Virus record (IMG/VR): IMGVR_UViG_3300040801_003252
Coordinates: 1 to 60,694 of that record
Direction: 5' to 3' (one strand)
From: a virus
Length of the DNA: 60,694 nt
Within the stretch, counting starts at the first letter, position 1. Each line of letters begins with the position of its first letter. Below, one piece after another: positions 1 to 8,499 of this stretch. Made by a program: the position numbers and the translations under genes. Below the pieces are notes generated by a model, which did not search any database, had not been told where the DNA came from, and saw nothing but the letters and a program-made list of their open reading frames with translations.

Positions 1-587
1 CTGAGACCACCATCACTCCACTGACCCACGTGATAATTCCCATTTTTATCAGTCCAGCCTTTCTTCACCAGCGATGTGAAAAAGGGGAAACAAGCACTAC
101 ACCATACCCAGTCTTTAAAGTCTTCAAAGGACTCGTATCTCGAACTGAAATAATGTATTCTCGATGGATTCTGTGCAAAATTCTGTGTACCAACCAATAC
201 CTCTTTATTTTGTACCTGTATTTCATCGAAATAATTTTTCGAGAAAAATTTATCAATTGTCTTGCGTAAGGCATTTGATGTGCAGACGCTTTTTTCGCCC
301 AGTAACAACGTCATGATTATCGGAAATTTTCTTATTTTCCCTTTTTTATTTAACGGTCTGCCTTTATACCAACACTTGTCATAGATATCGTCATCACTTA
401 CACTGGTATATGCGAATTTCAATGCTTCTAATTCCTTAATTACGACCATAGATGCCATTAGAGCACCAGTTGAAACACCAATAACCGTATCATATTCACC
501 ATCAATTCTTTGAAGTGTTCCTCCCCCGAAAGCACCCCAAGAACCACCCCCTGAAATCAGGCATGCTTTTTTTTTTCTTTTCAACAT
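1..587 (-). CDS. Patatin-like phospholipase, 3' end cut by window edge
   Basis: The reading frame opens at an ATG at 587 and is still open at base 1, so about 195 N-terminal residues are seen. Near the start is a Gly-rich oxyanion motif (SGGGSWGAFGGG), then the nucleophile elbow GVSTG with the catalytic Ser, and near the window edge WSDGG, which fits the Asp of the patatin Ser-Asp dyad. A segment SACFPFF resembles the conserved 'SSA.P..F' block of the family. Patatins are lipid acyl hydrolases. In a phage it could act on host membrane lipids at lysis or defend against a lipid-linked process; this is inference. It has its own GTATTTATC box 15 bases upstream, directly after the terminator of the previous gene. 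The fold assignment is strong; the C-terminus and role are unknown. Confidence 0.85.
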   Translation of the reverse strand, partial: MLKRKKKACLISGGGSWGAFGGGTLQRIDGEYDTVIGVSTGALMASMVVIKELEALKFAYTSVSDDDIYDKCWYKGRPLNKKGKIRKFPIIMTLLLGEKSVCTSNALRKTIDKFFSKNYFDEIQVQNKEVLVGTQNFAQNPSRIHYFSSRYESFEDFKDWVWCSACFPFFTSLVKKGWTDKNGNYHVGQWSDGGL

Positions 588-602
588 AACTTTTACTTTT
601 TG

Positions 603-611
603 GATAAATAC
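603..611 (-). promoter_or_regulatory. Putative late promoter box GTATTTATC
   Basis: On the minus strand the box reads GTATTTATC and ends 15 bases before the patatin ATG. It directly follows the intrinsic terminator of the preceding gene. Confidence 0.65.
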
Positions 612-640
612 AAAAAGGGATGGGCAAAACACCCATCCCT
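612..640 (-). terminator. Intrinsic terminator of the exonuclease-like gene
   Basis: Perfect 9-bp arms (AGGGATGGG / CCCATCCCT) with a 7-base loop, followed on the minus strand by a T run. It sits 24 bases after the stop of the gene at 664-1449. Confidence 0.85.
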
Positions 641-663
641 ATCACAATTATTGTGTGTGTAAA

Positions 664-1449
664 TTACAACTGTCTGAGTTCATTCATTATCTGAATAACA
701 AAATTTGTTTGTGTTGCTGACTGCAATGAAACGTAATCCAGTGCTTTTTGTGGGTCGGTTTTCACCAGTTCCCAATATTCACGAGAAACCTCATCAAGCG
801 GTTTAAGGTCAACAACTTTTTTCAGGTCAAGAAATTCAGCTATTAGCATTAACGGAGTCTTTTCATAACCATTAAATTTCCAGATATTTAATGTATCAAT
901 AACTCCCGATTCCCAAGGTTTTATAGTCAGACTTTTCTTCAGAATCAATGGTATTTGTTTATTGTGTTCGAATTCGTTTCGATACATAACAAATTTTTTC
1001 ATTAAATGTGGTATATCGTGTCCCACGATATTATGACCGCAAAGTATTGGGAATGCTTGTGGGTTCGAATGCGCACCATCGCTTGATATCTGATGTAGTT
1101 CATCCATGAAAGTAGCTAAGACCATGAACTCGTTATCATTAACAATTTTCTTCATGTAACGCTTAACCTTACCGTCTTCAACATATAATGTAGCATATGT
1201 TATAGCCACAATTCTACTGAATTCGGGATAGTAAATCGCATGTTTCTCATAAACGGTTTGAGCCTTAATATCCTCCACATACTTGTTATCGTATCTCGTT
1301 TTAGCGAGATATTTCCAGCGTTCAAATAATGATGGTTTTTCTTTTTCTAAATCCTCAAGTGTTTCGTACCTGAGAACGGGTTTAACGTTAAAGAAAAGTG
1401 TGTTATAAACCTTACTGGGATTAAAAACATCGTCAAATAATTCTGCCAT
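664..1449 (-). CDS. PolB-like 3'-5' exonuclease fold, probably catalytically inactive
   Basis: A 261-residue protein resembling the predicted 3'-5' exonucleases related to the PolB exonuclease domain, common in Bacteroidota. Recognisable blocks are PEFSRIVAITYATLY (the core strand), CGHNIVGHDIPHLMKKF (Exo II region, Asp kept) and PWESGVIDTLNIWKFNGYEK. In active relatives the first strand carries D-I-E-T; here the equivalent reads LFFNVKPV, so Asp and Glu are replaced by Asn and Lys. The Exo III block, usually 'YC..D', reads YVSLQSATQTN without the Asp. It may therefore bind nucleic acid without cutting. It has a host-type -7 element upstream and a strong terminator downstream, so it can be a single-gene unit. 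The alignment is from memory of the family. Confidence 0.7.
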   Translation of the reverse strand: MAELFDDVFNPSKVYNTLFFNVKPVLRYETLEDLEKEKPSLFERWKYLAKTRYDNKYVEDIKAQTVYEKHAIYYPEFSRIVAITYATLYVEDGKVKRYMKKIVNDNEFMVLATFMDELHQISSDGAHSNPQAFPILCGHNIVGHDIPHLMKKFVMYRNEFEHNKQIPLILKKSLTIKPWESGVIDTLNIWKFNGYEKTPLMLIAEFLDLKKVVDLKPLDEVSREYWELVKTDPQKALDYVSLQSATQTNFVIQIMNELRQL

Positions 1450-1474
1450 TATTGTTCTTTTTTAATTAATGATA

Positions 1475-1482
1475 CAAATATA
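1475..1482 (-). promoter_or_regulatory. Bacteroidota-type -7 element (TATATTTG)
   Basis: The minus strand reads TATATTTG, matching TAnnTTTG, 25 bases before the ATG at 1449. The -33 region is weak: TTTTC rather than TTTG at 20 bases upstream. Confidence 0.55.
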
Positions 1483-1489
1483 AGAAAAT

Positions 1490-1846
1490 TTATTCATTTG
1501 ATGAAAACAATTGAAATAATTTTATAATCCACGACCTTTTTTCGGTCTTGATTTCATCATAAATTTCTTGAATATCTTCAAAGCTATAGGAAAGCAATTC
1601 TTCCTTATCGTAGATATCACCACGATGTTTAAGAATATATGGGATTAGTTTGGTTTGTCTGAGTTTCTGTACGTGTTTTTTTCTCTCGATTTCCTTGAGG
1701 TAATCGTCACCCAATTCCTCAAATTCTTTAGCTGTTTGATTTTTCTTTCTTTTAGTGTCGTCCTCAAGATGTTTAGCGAGAGACAATACAGTCATCCCAT
1801 CATCTTCATCGGGTTCGACTTTGAATTTCTTCTTGTCAATTGACAT
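1490..1846 (-). CDS. Small charged hypothetical protein
   Basis: 118 residues, rich in Lys, Glu and Asp, with no membrane segment or recognisable motif. It starts 3 bases after the stop of the gene at 1850-2470, so it is in the same operon. The C-terminal half is predicted helical by eye (for example EELLSYSFEDIQEIYDEIK). Function unknown. Confidence 0.7.
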   Translation of the reverse strand: MSIDKKKFKVEPDEDDGMTVLSLAKHLEDDTKRKKNQTAKEFEELGDDYLKEIERKKHVQKLRQTKLIPYILKHRGDIYDKEELLSYSFEDIQEIYDEIKTEKRSWIIKLFQLFSSNE

Positions 1847-1849
1847 GTC

Positions 1850-2470
1850 TTATTGGTTTGCAGATTCAATATCAATGGTTTCTTCGATAACGGCATCGTC
1901 CTCACTCTTTTTTTTACCGTCTTCAGTTGTAGTGGTACTCTTTTTTGATTCTTCTTTTTTTGGTGCGTTGTTTGTTTCCGTTTTAGATTCTTCTTTTTTT
2001 ACCGTTTTATTGGTGTTCGAAGTTTTTCTTGGTCTACCTTTTTTGGGTTTGGGTTCGGTCTCTATTCTGCTTGACACGAACTCATCATTTGCGGTTTTAA
2101 ATGATTTCTCTTTCAATTCATCGAGTTCGGTATAAAATTTTCTCGCCTCTTCTTCCAATTTACTTTTCATGGTTTCCATTTTATCGGTAAACTGTTTTTC
2201 TTTCTTAGCGATTTTTTCGTTCGTAACGATAATAGCCTGAACAAATGCAATCAGGTCGTCAATCACAATTTCGTGGGTTCTGGGAGCTATTTTTATTAAC
2301 GTACCAGCATCGGCTTCATTAATCACCTCACAACTGATTTTATCGTTTTCATCGTAGACCCAACCAGTAGGAAGACCGACTTGAAGTTCGTACCAACCAT
2401 TTACAGTGTCACGTGAAATCGATAAAAGATAACCATCAATACTGTGTAGTGCTGCTTCGATTTTTTTCAT
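1850..2470 (-). CDS. Hypothetical protein with coiled coil and Lys-rich tail
   Basis: 206 residues. I chose the ATG at 2470 (MKKIEAALHS) because the longer frame to 2515 overlaps the preceding gene, which ends at 2476. Residues about 1-95 look like a compact beta-rich domain (DGYLLSISRDTVNGWYELQV). About 95-135 is a Lys/Glu-rich coiled coil. The last 60 residues are low-complexity Lys/Thr/Glu with an AT-hook-like RKPKKGRPRK-type cluster (PKPKKGRPRK), which suggests nucleic-acid contact. Function unknown. Confidence 0.7.
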   Translation of the reverse strand: MKKIEAALHSIDGYLLSISRDTVNGWYELQVGLPTGWVYDENDKISCEVINEADAGTLIKIAPRTHEIVIDDLIAFVQAIIVTNEKIAKKEKQFTDKMETMKSKLEEEARKFYTELDELKEKSFKTANDEFVSSRIETEPKPKKGRPRKTSNTNKTVKKEESKTETNNAPKKEESKKSTTTTEDGKKKSEDDAVIEETIDIESANQ

Positions 2471-2475
2471 GTTAA

Positions 2476-2670
2476 TTAAAATATGTATGTGAAAAAGAAC
2501 GCAACGGAAATCCAAAGCGCAATTTTTTCAAATTTACTTAAAACAAATTTCGTGTCTTGTTTTAATTTGAATCTTCCATACACTTTTAAGATGAAACCAA
2601 ATATGATGTACACCATAAAAGTGATGGAAGACACAAAAAAGAACTGATATATGTCAGTTAATATGTCCAT
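2476..2670 (-). CDS. Small membrane protein
   Basis: 64 residues with two hydrophobic segments (about 8-30 and 48-63) flanking a basic loop (KVYGRFKLKQDTK). It starts 3 bases after the upstream stop, within a tight operon. It could be a small holin-like or inner-membrane protein; nothing in the sequence decides this. Confidence 0.6.
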   Translation of the reverse strand: MDILTDIYQFFFVSSITFMVYIIFGFILKVYGRFKLKQDTKFVLSKFEKIALWISVAFFFTYIF

Positions 2671-2673
2671 GTA

Positions 2674-2964
2674 TTACTCTCCGTGACTCTGACCTTGATG
2701 CGCTTTACCCTCTGGTTTTTGCTGTGCTGGAGCAGGAGCGGGGGCTGGTGCTGGAGCATTTTGTTGCGGAGCATCTTGGAAGTACTGGTCAACCAAACCA
2801 ACCTGAGAATTGAGAATCGCAAGTCTTTCGAGACGATACTGCATGCTTTCAATTTTATCCCTGTAATTCATGTTTGGGTCTTGTGCCAAACGGATGAGTT
2901 CGATTTCTTCGTAAAATTTGTCGTTATTAATTTTATTAACGAGGTCAAGTTTTAAATTTGCCAT
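2674..2964 (-). CDS. Small protein with Pro-Ala-rich linker
   Basis: 96 residues. The N-terminal 60 are helical and charged (MANLKLDLVNKINND). They are followed by an alternating Pro-Ala tract (about residues 70-80) and a Gln/Gly/His tail. Pro-Ala tracts are typical of extended linkers in virion proteins. It is the first gene of the operon that runs to 1490. A GTATTTATTA box lies 53 bases upstream, interleaved with a weaker host-type promoter. Function unknown. Confidence 0.7.
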   Translation of the reverse strand: MANLKLDLVNKINNDKFYEEIELIRLAQDPNMNYRDKIESMQYRLERLAILNSQVGLVDQYFQDAPQQNAPAPAPAPAPAQQKPEGKAHQGQSHGE

Positions 2965-3005
2965 AATCTTTTTTTGTGTTTTTAATAATATTATTTATTT
3001 GATTG

Positions 3006-3036
3006 TAAAAATAGTGATAATAAATACTATATGCAA
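3006..3036 (-). promoter_or_regulatory. Possible Bacteroidota-type promoter (TTG-N20-TATTTTTA)
   Basis: The minus strand reads CCTTGCATATAG, then TATTTTTA after a 20-base spacer. The -33 block CCTTGCATATA is identical to that upstream of the Mre11-Rad50 fusion gene. The -7 element has one mismatch to TAnnTTTG. Confidence 0.4.
3018..3027 (-). promoter_or_regulatory. Putative late promoter box GTATTTATTA
   Basis: Variant of the GTATTTATA box lying inside the spacer of the possible host-type promoter at 3006-3036, 53 bases upstream of the ATG at 2964. The long spacing lowers confidence. Confidence 0.4.
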
Positions 3037-3074
3037 GGTTTTTTCTAACAATCTGTAAGATATTTTTCGTTTTT

Positions 3075-3500
3075 TTAAACTATCTCTAAGATGTTCTTCT
3101 CTTTATCTATCGATTTATTATAAATTGTATAGATTTCAATCAATGCATTAATTGTATTCCTATTCTTCTGTTTATCGATTTCAAAAATATTTTTCCAGAA
3201 ATTCTCGAAATATTTTAATGTAATCTCTTCATTGTCATTGACTCTATAGAATTGATGATAGTAGTACATGAAAAAATATTCTTTTAACTCCTTGTTTTTC
3301 GAGAAATCAATTTCTTCTTCTTTGAATTCAGCGCAGACTTTATTATAGCACCATGAATAATGATTATAGATGTCCTCATCAGCACTGAGAGTTTGTTTGT
3401 CAAGATAATAATGATATATGTAATACAATAGATTCAGGGCAAAATCTTTATAGATTTCAACTCTCTCCCTGACGATACTATATTTTTTTGTCGTTGACAT
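3075..3500 (-). CDS. Hypothetical protein
   Basis: 141 residues, rich in Tyr, Phe, Lys and Glu and probably all-helical (FALNLLYYIYHYYLDKQ). No signal peptide or known motif. It begins 4 bases after the amidase stop and so is co-transcribed with the endolysin. Function unknown. Confidence 0.65.
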   Translation of the reverse strand: MSTTKKYSIVRERVEIYKDFALNLLYYIYHYYLDKQTLSADEDIYNHYSWCYNKVCAEFKEEEIDFSKNKELKEYFFMYYYHQFYRVNDNEEITLKYFENFWKNIFEIDKQKNRNTINALIEIYTIYNKSIDKEKNILEIV

Positions 3501-3504
3501 TTAC

Positions 3505-4251
3505 TTATTTCAAACTTTTAAGCATCTGAATTAATTCTGGTTGTGGATGACAATCACTTTTATCCTTTCTATAACTAACATGTGTCCAAATACCGCTTTC
3601 ACCCGCCATTGCGTTTTCACTGTAATCCCACATGTCGTCATGATAATCTAAGGGAATACCATATCTTTCATTCCAGAATACCAGAAGTTGTCTCACCGAT
3701 TCAATTTGTTCATCAGTATATTTTTCGAAACCATAGAATCCCCTGAAACCCTCTGGATAAACCTGAACATTTTGAATAGGAGTAACACGGGTATTGGCGA
3801 CCATTTTCTTGAGGTCGGCATCCCATTTCGCTGGATACCATTTGCGATTGGTTCTAACGAGTCCACCCCATGCATCAATCTCTACGCCAATACTGCCTTT
3901 ATTAAGGGGTTTATTGCTACTGGTTTTCAAACCCAGATGATATGCCCAGTACTTGCTGCTGAAACACTGATATATTTTTCCATCCCATCCGACAATAATT
4001 GCTGTTCCTATTCGAGAAGCTGTTTTTCTCCACCACGCAATATCACCACCAACACCTTGTCCCGATACGGTATGATGTAAAACTATTTGATTCTTATCGT
4101 AGCTTTCTCTTATGTATTGGTCTTCAGGAAAATCAACCTGAATGATTTCACTGAGGTCGAGTTTTTCCAGAAGTTTCTTTTCACTGGTTTTTTCTCTGTC
4201 CGCAGTTTTTTTTGTAACGGGTTTCTTATTATAATTTTTCAATATGTCCAT
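3505..4251 (-). CDS. N-acetylmuramoyl-L-alanine amidase (endolysin)
   Basis: Amidase_2/PGRP-type Zn amidase that cleaves the bond between MurNAc and L-Ala in peptidoglycan. The core begins at QIVLHHTVSG, where the second His fits the first Zn ligand. GTAIIVGWDGKIYQCF is the conserved beta strand, and THVSYRKDKSDCHPQ supplies the second His and a Cys that fits the third ligand. About 248 residues, with a basic N-terminus and no signal peptide, so release would need a holin. I chose the ATG at 4251 because it lies 16 bases after the promoter box, the usual spacing here; the ATG at 4263 is only 4 bases away. A degenerate paralogue lies at 10025-10639. Confidence 0.9.
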   Translation of the reverse strand: MDILKNYNKKPVTKKTADREKTSEKKLLEKLDLSEIIQVDFPEDQYIRESYDKNQIVLHHTVSGQGVGGDIAWWRKTASRIGTAIIVGWDGKIYQCFSSKYWAYHLGLKTSSNKPLNKGSIGVEIDAWGGLVRTNRKWYPAKWDADLKKMVANTRVTPIQNVQVYPEGFRGFYGFEKYTDEQIESVRQLLVFWNERYGIPLDYHDDMWDYSENAMAGESGIWTHVSYRKDKSDCHPQPELIQMLKSLK

Positions 4252-4267
4252 AATGTAGCACATTTCC

Positions 4268-4276
4268 TATAAATAC
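4268..4276 (-). promoter_or_regulatory. Putative late promoter box GTATTTATA
   Basis: Minus-strand GTATTTATA, 16 bases upstream of the chosen endolysin ATG, just after a terminator hairpin. Confidence 0.75.
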
Positions 4277-4285
4277 TCGTTACAA

Positions 4286-4317
4286 TAAAAAGGTGCTGAT
4301 ATAAACCAGCACCCCTT
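4286..4317 (-). terminator. Intrinsic terminator
   Basis: Arms GGTGCTG (4292-4298) and CAGCACC (4307-4313), with flanking A/T pairs and a minus-strand T run. It ends the operon whose last gene is 4342-4713. Confidence 0.8.
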
Positions 4318-4341
4318 TAAACACAATGAAAATTATTACAA

Positions 4342-4713
4342 TTATGGATAGAATTTGCGAACCAGTCTATTGTATTCAGCAATGTCGATATCAAGTTCTT
4401 TACTGATTTTCTTGATTCTTTTGTTGTTGAGAAGAACCGCACTTAGTAGATACAGAACCAGTCCTGCTAATAAAATAGAATATGTTATTGTGACGATTGC
4501 GATAAATGCTGGAGCAGCATTAAACACTGTTCCAAAGAAACCTAATAAGAATAACCCACCCAAGAAAAACATCACGTTGTTGCGAAGCGACATATTTTCT
4601 TTTTCGGTTGATTTGGAAAAATATTTAAAAGCGAATTTAATCCAGCCATTTGGCAAATATTTACCATATACTTTATCGAACTGTCTTTTTGTTATCTTTT
4701 TCTGTTCTGCCAT
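4342..4713 (-). CDS. Membrane protein with two transmembrane helices, holin candidate
   Basis: 123 residues. A basic N-terminal half (KRQFDKVYGKYLPNGWIKFAFKYF) is followed by two hydrophobic helices at about 45-68 and 72-95, and a charged tail. It sits between the large Lys/Glu-rich gene, with which it shares a TAATG stop/start overlap, and the endolysin. Position and topology make it a holin candidate; no family match is visible. Confidence 0.6.
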   Translation of the reverse strand: MAEQKKITKRQFDKVYGKYLPNGWIKFAFKYFSKSTEKENMSLRNNVMFFLGGLFLLGFFGTVFNAAPAFIAIVTITYSILLAGLVLYLLSAVLLNNKRIKKISKELDIDIAEYNRLVRKFYP

Positions 4714-7700
4714 TACAACTTAATATTCTTTGTGCTAACATAACCTTTGGGGTCGTAACCCAGTAAGTGTTTCATTTTTTCCTGCTGCTCATTTACAACT
4801 GGTTTCTCTTTTTTAGTCTCACCCTCATTAAGGTTTTGAGTCTTATTTTTGGTAGCAAATACATTTTTACCATCGGTATAGAAAGAATAGGTATTCATTG
4901 CTTTAGTTACGGCTTCATTAACCATAACTTTTTTATCAACAGTTTTTCCGTGATACGTGTTTCCGAGTCCATCAAAACTTAATTTCATGTATTCGTCTTC
5001 ATTGATTTTTTGAACGTCTTTAACCTCCACGAGCTTGAATTCAATCAGTCTGCTTTTATTAAGCACATCACGGTATCTGCCAGTAATCATGGTTTCATTG
5101 AGTTTTACGTTGCTACCAAGACCCATTCTTTCATTCCATGCCACTTTATCACCTTTTTTCTTCACGTCTTTATCGAATTGAACCTTATCGACTTCGGTAT
5201 CCTGCACTGGTTGAGGTTCTTTATTGTATTGAGGTGCATCGGCTTGAAATTCTTTTTGTTTCTCACCCATATCAAACATCTCGCCTTGGTCGGCTTTCAT
5301 GCGTTCCACAAAACGTTCACTTGGTTCATTATCGTAGTCCAGACTATGCTGTCCCAGACGATAAAGGTCAACTTCTTCCTGTTCTTTTGATGTGAGATTA
5401 CGTTTTGGAACCTCATCACCTTTATAATTGGTGCTGTTACCAACATTTTTAAGTGCCTCACCACTTTTCATGTCAGCAGATTTAACGGCTTTTTTCTCGA
5501 TATCCTGACCAAGTTTTTGCGGGTCATTGACTTCGCTTTGCTGGTCTTTCCACTGAAGTTCTTTCTCGACATCAATAACGTCTTTAGTTCCGCTATGCTG
5601 GATATCTTTTTTGAAATTCTTGGGGTTCTCGCCTCTCACACGGTCACCAATAACCATTGATGGGGTTTTCTTGGCTTCAGCGATTTCCTTGAGTTTATTA
5701 TGGTGTATTGAGAAAGCCTGTAGTTCTCTATTGATTTCTTCCAGTAGTTTAGCATCGGCTTCATTAAGTCCACCGCTTTGCTGCATACCCATATCCACTT
5801 GACTTCCGAGGTCACCAACAGGTGCTGGTTTATTTGCCATTGTCTGGTCATTGTTTTGAAGCATACTTTCTTCCTCAAGACCAACTTTATCGGCTACACG
5901 ATTACCAATTGCTTGTCCCGCACCATGTGCAGCAGAACCCAATGCAGCAGCAGCCATAGGATTTTCATCCATTTCACCTTCTTTAACACCGACCTTTTCA
6001 GGATTGATGCCCTTTTCTTTCATTATTTTCTCAGTACTTGCATAAAGTTTGTCAACTTCTTCATCAGATTTTTTAGCACAATCCATATTCGCACCATCTG
6101 GATGATTTTGTTTGATAAATTTTACTTTATCTTCTCTGGTTTTTAAATGTGTTTCTTGTAACATATCTTCACTATTTGTGTTTTTTGTGGGATTGATGTA
6201 TAATCTATATACTTCGCTTCCCAAATTATCTATATCATTACTGTGTTGGAAACCCAAATCATCTTTGCCATCAACATCGCCAAGCATGAAGTTTGCGTTT
6301 CCATATTTATTCACAACGTCTTGTACAAAATTGTCGAGTTTAAATTGGTCTTCATCACTGAGACCGCTTTCATCGGCATTAATTAATGCCGAAACCGCCC
6401 ATGTAGGGATATCGAATTCGATTAAATCATTCATATCTTCGTTTATATTTTCATTTATTCCCATTTCTTCTTGCCATCTTTGGTAGTCATAAACAACATC
6501 TTGACCGTAACGATATACTCCGATATCGATTTTACCATCTGGATATCTGGCATTTACAAATTCCCATTTATTGCCTTGCAATTCAAACGGATTTTCACCC
6601 TGTCTATCTGATACATACTCCACAGCATCATGAAGACTCAACATTTCATCCACTTTTTCAGGGAGTCCTTTATGTTTTGTACCTGCAAAATCTTCGGCTT
6701 CTTTATCTGTCATTGAATCCGCTGCCTTTTTTACTTTATCTGAAACCTCACTGTCTTTTAACTCGCCTTTCTGATACGCATGTACCATACCCATGAAACG
6801 CTGTTGTGCCTGTGATTTAGCTTTTTCATCGAGTTCCATTTCTTCATTAAGTCTGATATCTTTGCCTTTTTTCAACGTCTTTTCCTTGGCGATTTCCGAA
6901 ACCTCTGGGTCATTTAAATCTTTCCATTTTTTCTCACTATCTAATTGATTGGCTTTATAATCTTTTTTATCACCAGCTTTCGTGCTGAACTGACCAGAAC
7001 TCGTTGCCACTGTCGATTCTTTTAGAACCTTACCGCCTTTATAGAAGGGTTTTTTCACTTCTTTATTGACTTCAGGTATTGCTTTTGCACTACTATTATC
7101 TTTTGATTTAACTCCTACACCTGATTTACCGTATGCACGTTTTTCCTTACCCGGTTCAGCGACACCTACCTCTGCCAAATCTTTTTTCTCCTTATCAGTA
7201 TTGATTTCTCTACTGACATTCTTCACATCATCCTTATAGCTAACAGGTGTTTCATATGAACCAGTTCCACCGTATGACGTGGAACCCTCGATAATAATGT
7301 CTTCGTTAAGCATTTCAATGTATTTCTCGAAACCGCTTGGGTCAATGAGATAATTGGTTTCGCTTAATGCGAATCCCGTTGAAATGGGTTTGGCTTTATG
7401 GCTTTTTTTCTTTTTCATGTCGCCACTGAGGTCGCCTTTTGAACTAAATGCAGCGGGACCGGCATAACCGACATATCCAGCAGCACCACCTGCACTCCCT
7501 GCGCTTGTGGTTTCATTAAACATTTCATTATAGACTTCGAGTTCATATCCCTGACCCTCTAATTCTGTCTTGAGGTCTTGATATTCTTCAGGCGTAGCTA
7601 ATCTACTGTCTTCCGCATATGCTGGGTCTACTGCCGAATGCTGACCAGTATGAGCGTAACCCGTTTTATATCTACCTTGTACGTCATGATTTTCTTCAGG

Positions 7701-8258
7701 AAAATATGCAAATACTTCGGGGGCATCGGGATGAATAAGGAATACGGTTTTAGTTAAATCATCATTAACTTCCTCACTAATACCCTCATCCTTTTTCTTT
7801 TCATCAGGGGATTTAAGTTTGGTTCCCGTTGCATCCATTTTTTTCGCACCAACTTTTTTCAATTGGTTAATACCTGATTTATCTCTGCGTTTCTTTTCCT
7901 TGGGTATTGCCATTTTATATTTCTGAAGATACTTTGGACTATTGAGAACATAATCATTGAATAACATGTTCATAATGGTTTCATTGTAATGATAACCATA
8001 TTTTTCTTCACCGTTCTCTGCCATTTCCTCATATTTGGCTGATAATACTGGGTCTGAAAACACAAGTGCTTCCATCTTGGAAAGACTAAAAATCTTCTTC
8101 TTCAGAGATTGTTCTTTCTCGTTTAACATATTATCGACTTCCGTTAATTTTGCTAACATTTCTGGTGCGGTTTTTATTACGGTTTTTTTATAGTCCTTCT
8201 CGAACTCCTGACCGTGTGATGTTATTGGGTCTCTATGTGTTGGTTTAATTCTTGCCAT
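4713..8258 (-). CDS. Large Lys/Glu-rich protein, probable virion component
   Basis: 1181 residues from the ATG at 8258, which overlaps the preceding stop as TAATG; the longer frame to 8297 would run into that gene. The N-terminal 150 residues are helical. The rest is low-complexity, full of Lys, Glu, Asp and Asn, with short Ala/Gly patches (AGGAAGYVGYAG; MAAAALGSAAHGAG) and repeated LNE/INE-type motifs. The end has a distinct block, KMKHLLGYDPKGYV. There is no enzyme motif or signal peptide. Such composition suits a flexible internal head or tail protein or a scaffold. It shares a TAATG overlap with the membrane protein downstream. Confidence 0.65.
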   Translation of the reverse strand: MARIKPTHRDPITSHGQEFEKDYKKTVIKTAPEMLAKLTEVDNMLNEKEQSLKKKIFSLSKMEALVFSDPVLSAKYEEMAENGEEKYGYHYNETIMNMLFNDYVLNSPKYLQKYKMAIPKEKKRRDKSGINQLKKVGAKKMDATGTKLKSPDEKKKDEGISEEVNDDLTKTVFLIHPDAPEVFAYFPEENHDVQGRYKTGYAHTGQHSAVDPAYAEDSRLATPEEYQDLKTELEGQGYELEVYNEMFNETTSAGSAGGAAGYVGYAGPAAFSSKGDLSGDMKKKKSHKAKPISTGFALSETNYLIDPSGFEKYIEMLNEDIIIEGSTSYGGTGSYETPVSYKDDVKNVSREINTDKEKKDLAEVGVAEPGKEKRAYGKSGVGVKSKDNSSAKAIPEVNKEVKKPFYKGGKVLKESTVATSSGQFSTKAGDKKDYKANQLDSEKKWKDLNDPEVSEIAKEKTLKKGKDIRLNEEMELDEKAKSQAQQRFMGMVHAYQKGELKDSEVSDKVKKAADSMTDKEAEDFAGTKHKGLPEKVDEMLSLHDAVEYVSDRQGENPFELQGNKWEFVNARYPDGKIDIGVYRYGQDVVYDYQRWQEEMGINENINEDMNDLIEFDIPTWAVSALINADESGLSDEDQFKLDNFVQDVVNKYGNANFMLGDVDGKDDLGFQHSNDIDNLGSEVYRLYINPTKNTNSEDMLQETHLKTREDKVKFIKQNHPDGANMDCAKKSDEEVDKLYASTEKIMKEKGINPEKVGVKEGEMDENPMAAAALGSAAHGAGQAIGNRVADKVGLEEESMLQNNDQTMANKPAPVGDLGSQVDMGMQQSGGLNEADAKLLEEINRELQAFSIHHNKLKEIAEAKKTPSMVIGDRVRGENPKNFKKDIQHSGTKDVIDVEKELQWKDQQSEVNDPQKLGQDIEKKAVKSADMKSGEALKNVGNSTNYKGDEVPKRNLTSKEQEEVDLYRLGQHSLDYDNEPSERFVERMKADQGEMFDMGEKQKEFQADAPQYNKEPQPVQDTEVDKVQFDKDVKKKGDKVAWNERMGLGSNVKLNETMITGRYRDVLNKSRLIEFKLVEVKDVQKINEDEYMKLSFDGLGNTYHGKTVDKKVMVNEAVTKAMNTYSFYTDGKNVFATKNKTQNLNEGETKKEKPVVNEQQEKMKHLLGYDPKGYVSTKNIKL

Positions 8259-8464
8259 TATTTGATGTCGGTTTTCCAAAAATCTCTTTTCATCCAAAGT
8301 ACTTTATAAACAGCTTCCAATGCGTTTTTTATAATTGTAATCATTTCACCTCTGGTCGGACTATTGGATTTACTGATTATTTTCCTCACTTCATTATCCA
8401 ATGAATCCTTTACAAATGAACGAATTTCATCGTTAACAATTTTTTTCACATCTTGTTTATCCAT
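8258..8464 (-). CDS. Small helical hypothetical protein
   Basis: 68 residues, amphipathic and charged (MDKQDVKKIVNDEIRSFVKD). It has a GTATTTATA box 19 bases upstream and a TAATG overlap with the 1181-residue gene, so the two are translationally linked. Its form (one long helix, then a Trp-rich end) fits a small virion or chaperone-like protein. Function unknown. Confidence 0.65.
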   Translation of the reverse strand: MDKQDVKKIVNDEIRSFVKDSLDNEVRKIISKSNSPTRGEMITIIKNALEAVYKVLWMKRDFWKTDIK

Positions 8465-8483
8465 ATCGTATTAATCTGTTGTT

Positions 8484-8492
8484 TATAAATAC
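8484..8492 (-). promoter_or_regulatory. Putative late promoter box GTATTTATA
   Basis: Minus-strand GTATTTATA, 19 bases before the ATG at 8464, directly after a terminator. Confidence 0.75.
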
Positions 8493-8499
8493 TGGTTTA

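Noticed and set aside
1755-2135. 126-codon plus-strand frame rich in Ser, Phe and Val
   Set aside because: It mirrors the Lys/Glu-rich genes on the minus strand; such composition arises automatically opposite Lys/Glu-rich coding sequence.
2658-2852. 64-codon minus-strand frame overlapping the Pro-Ala gene
   Set aside because: It overlaps both the gene at 2674-2964 and the small membrane gene in another frame and has Ser/Gln/Leu-biased composition typical of shadow frames.
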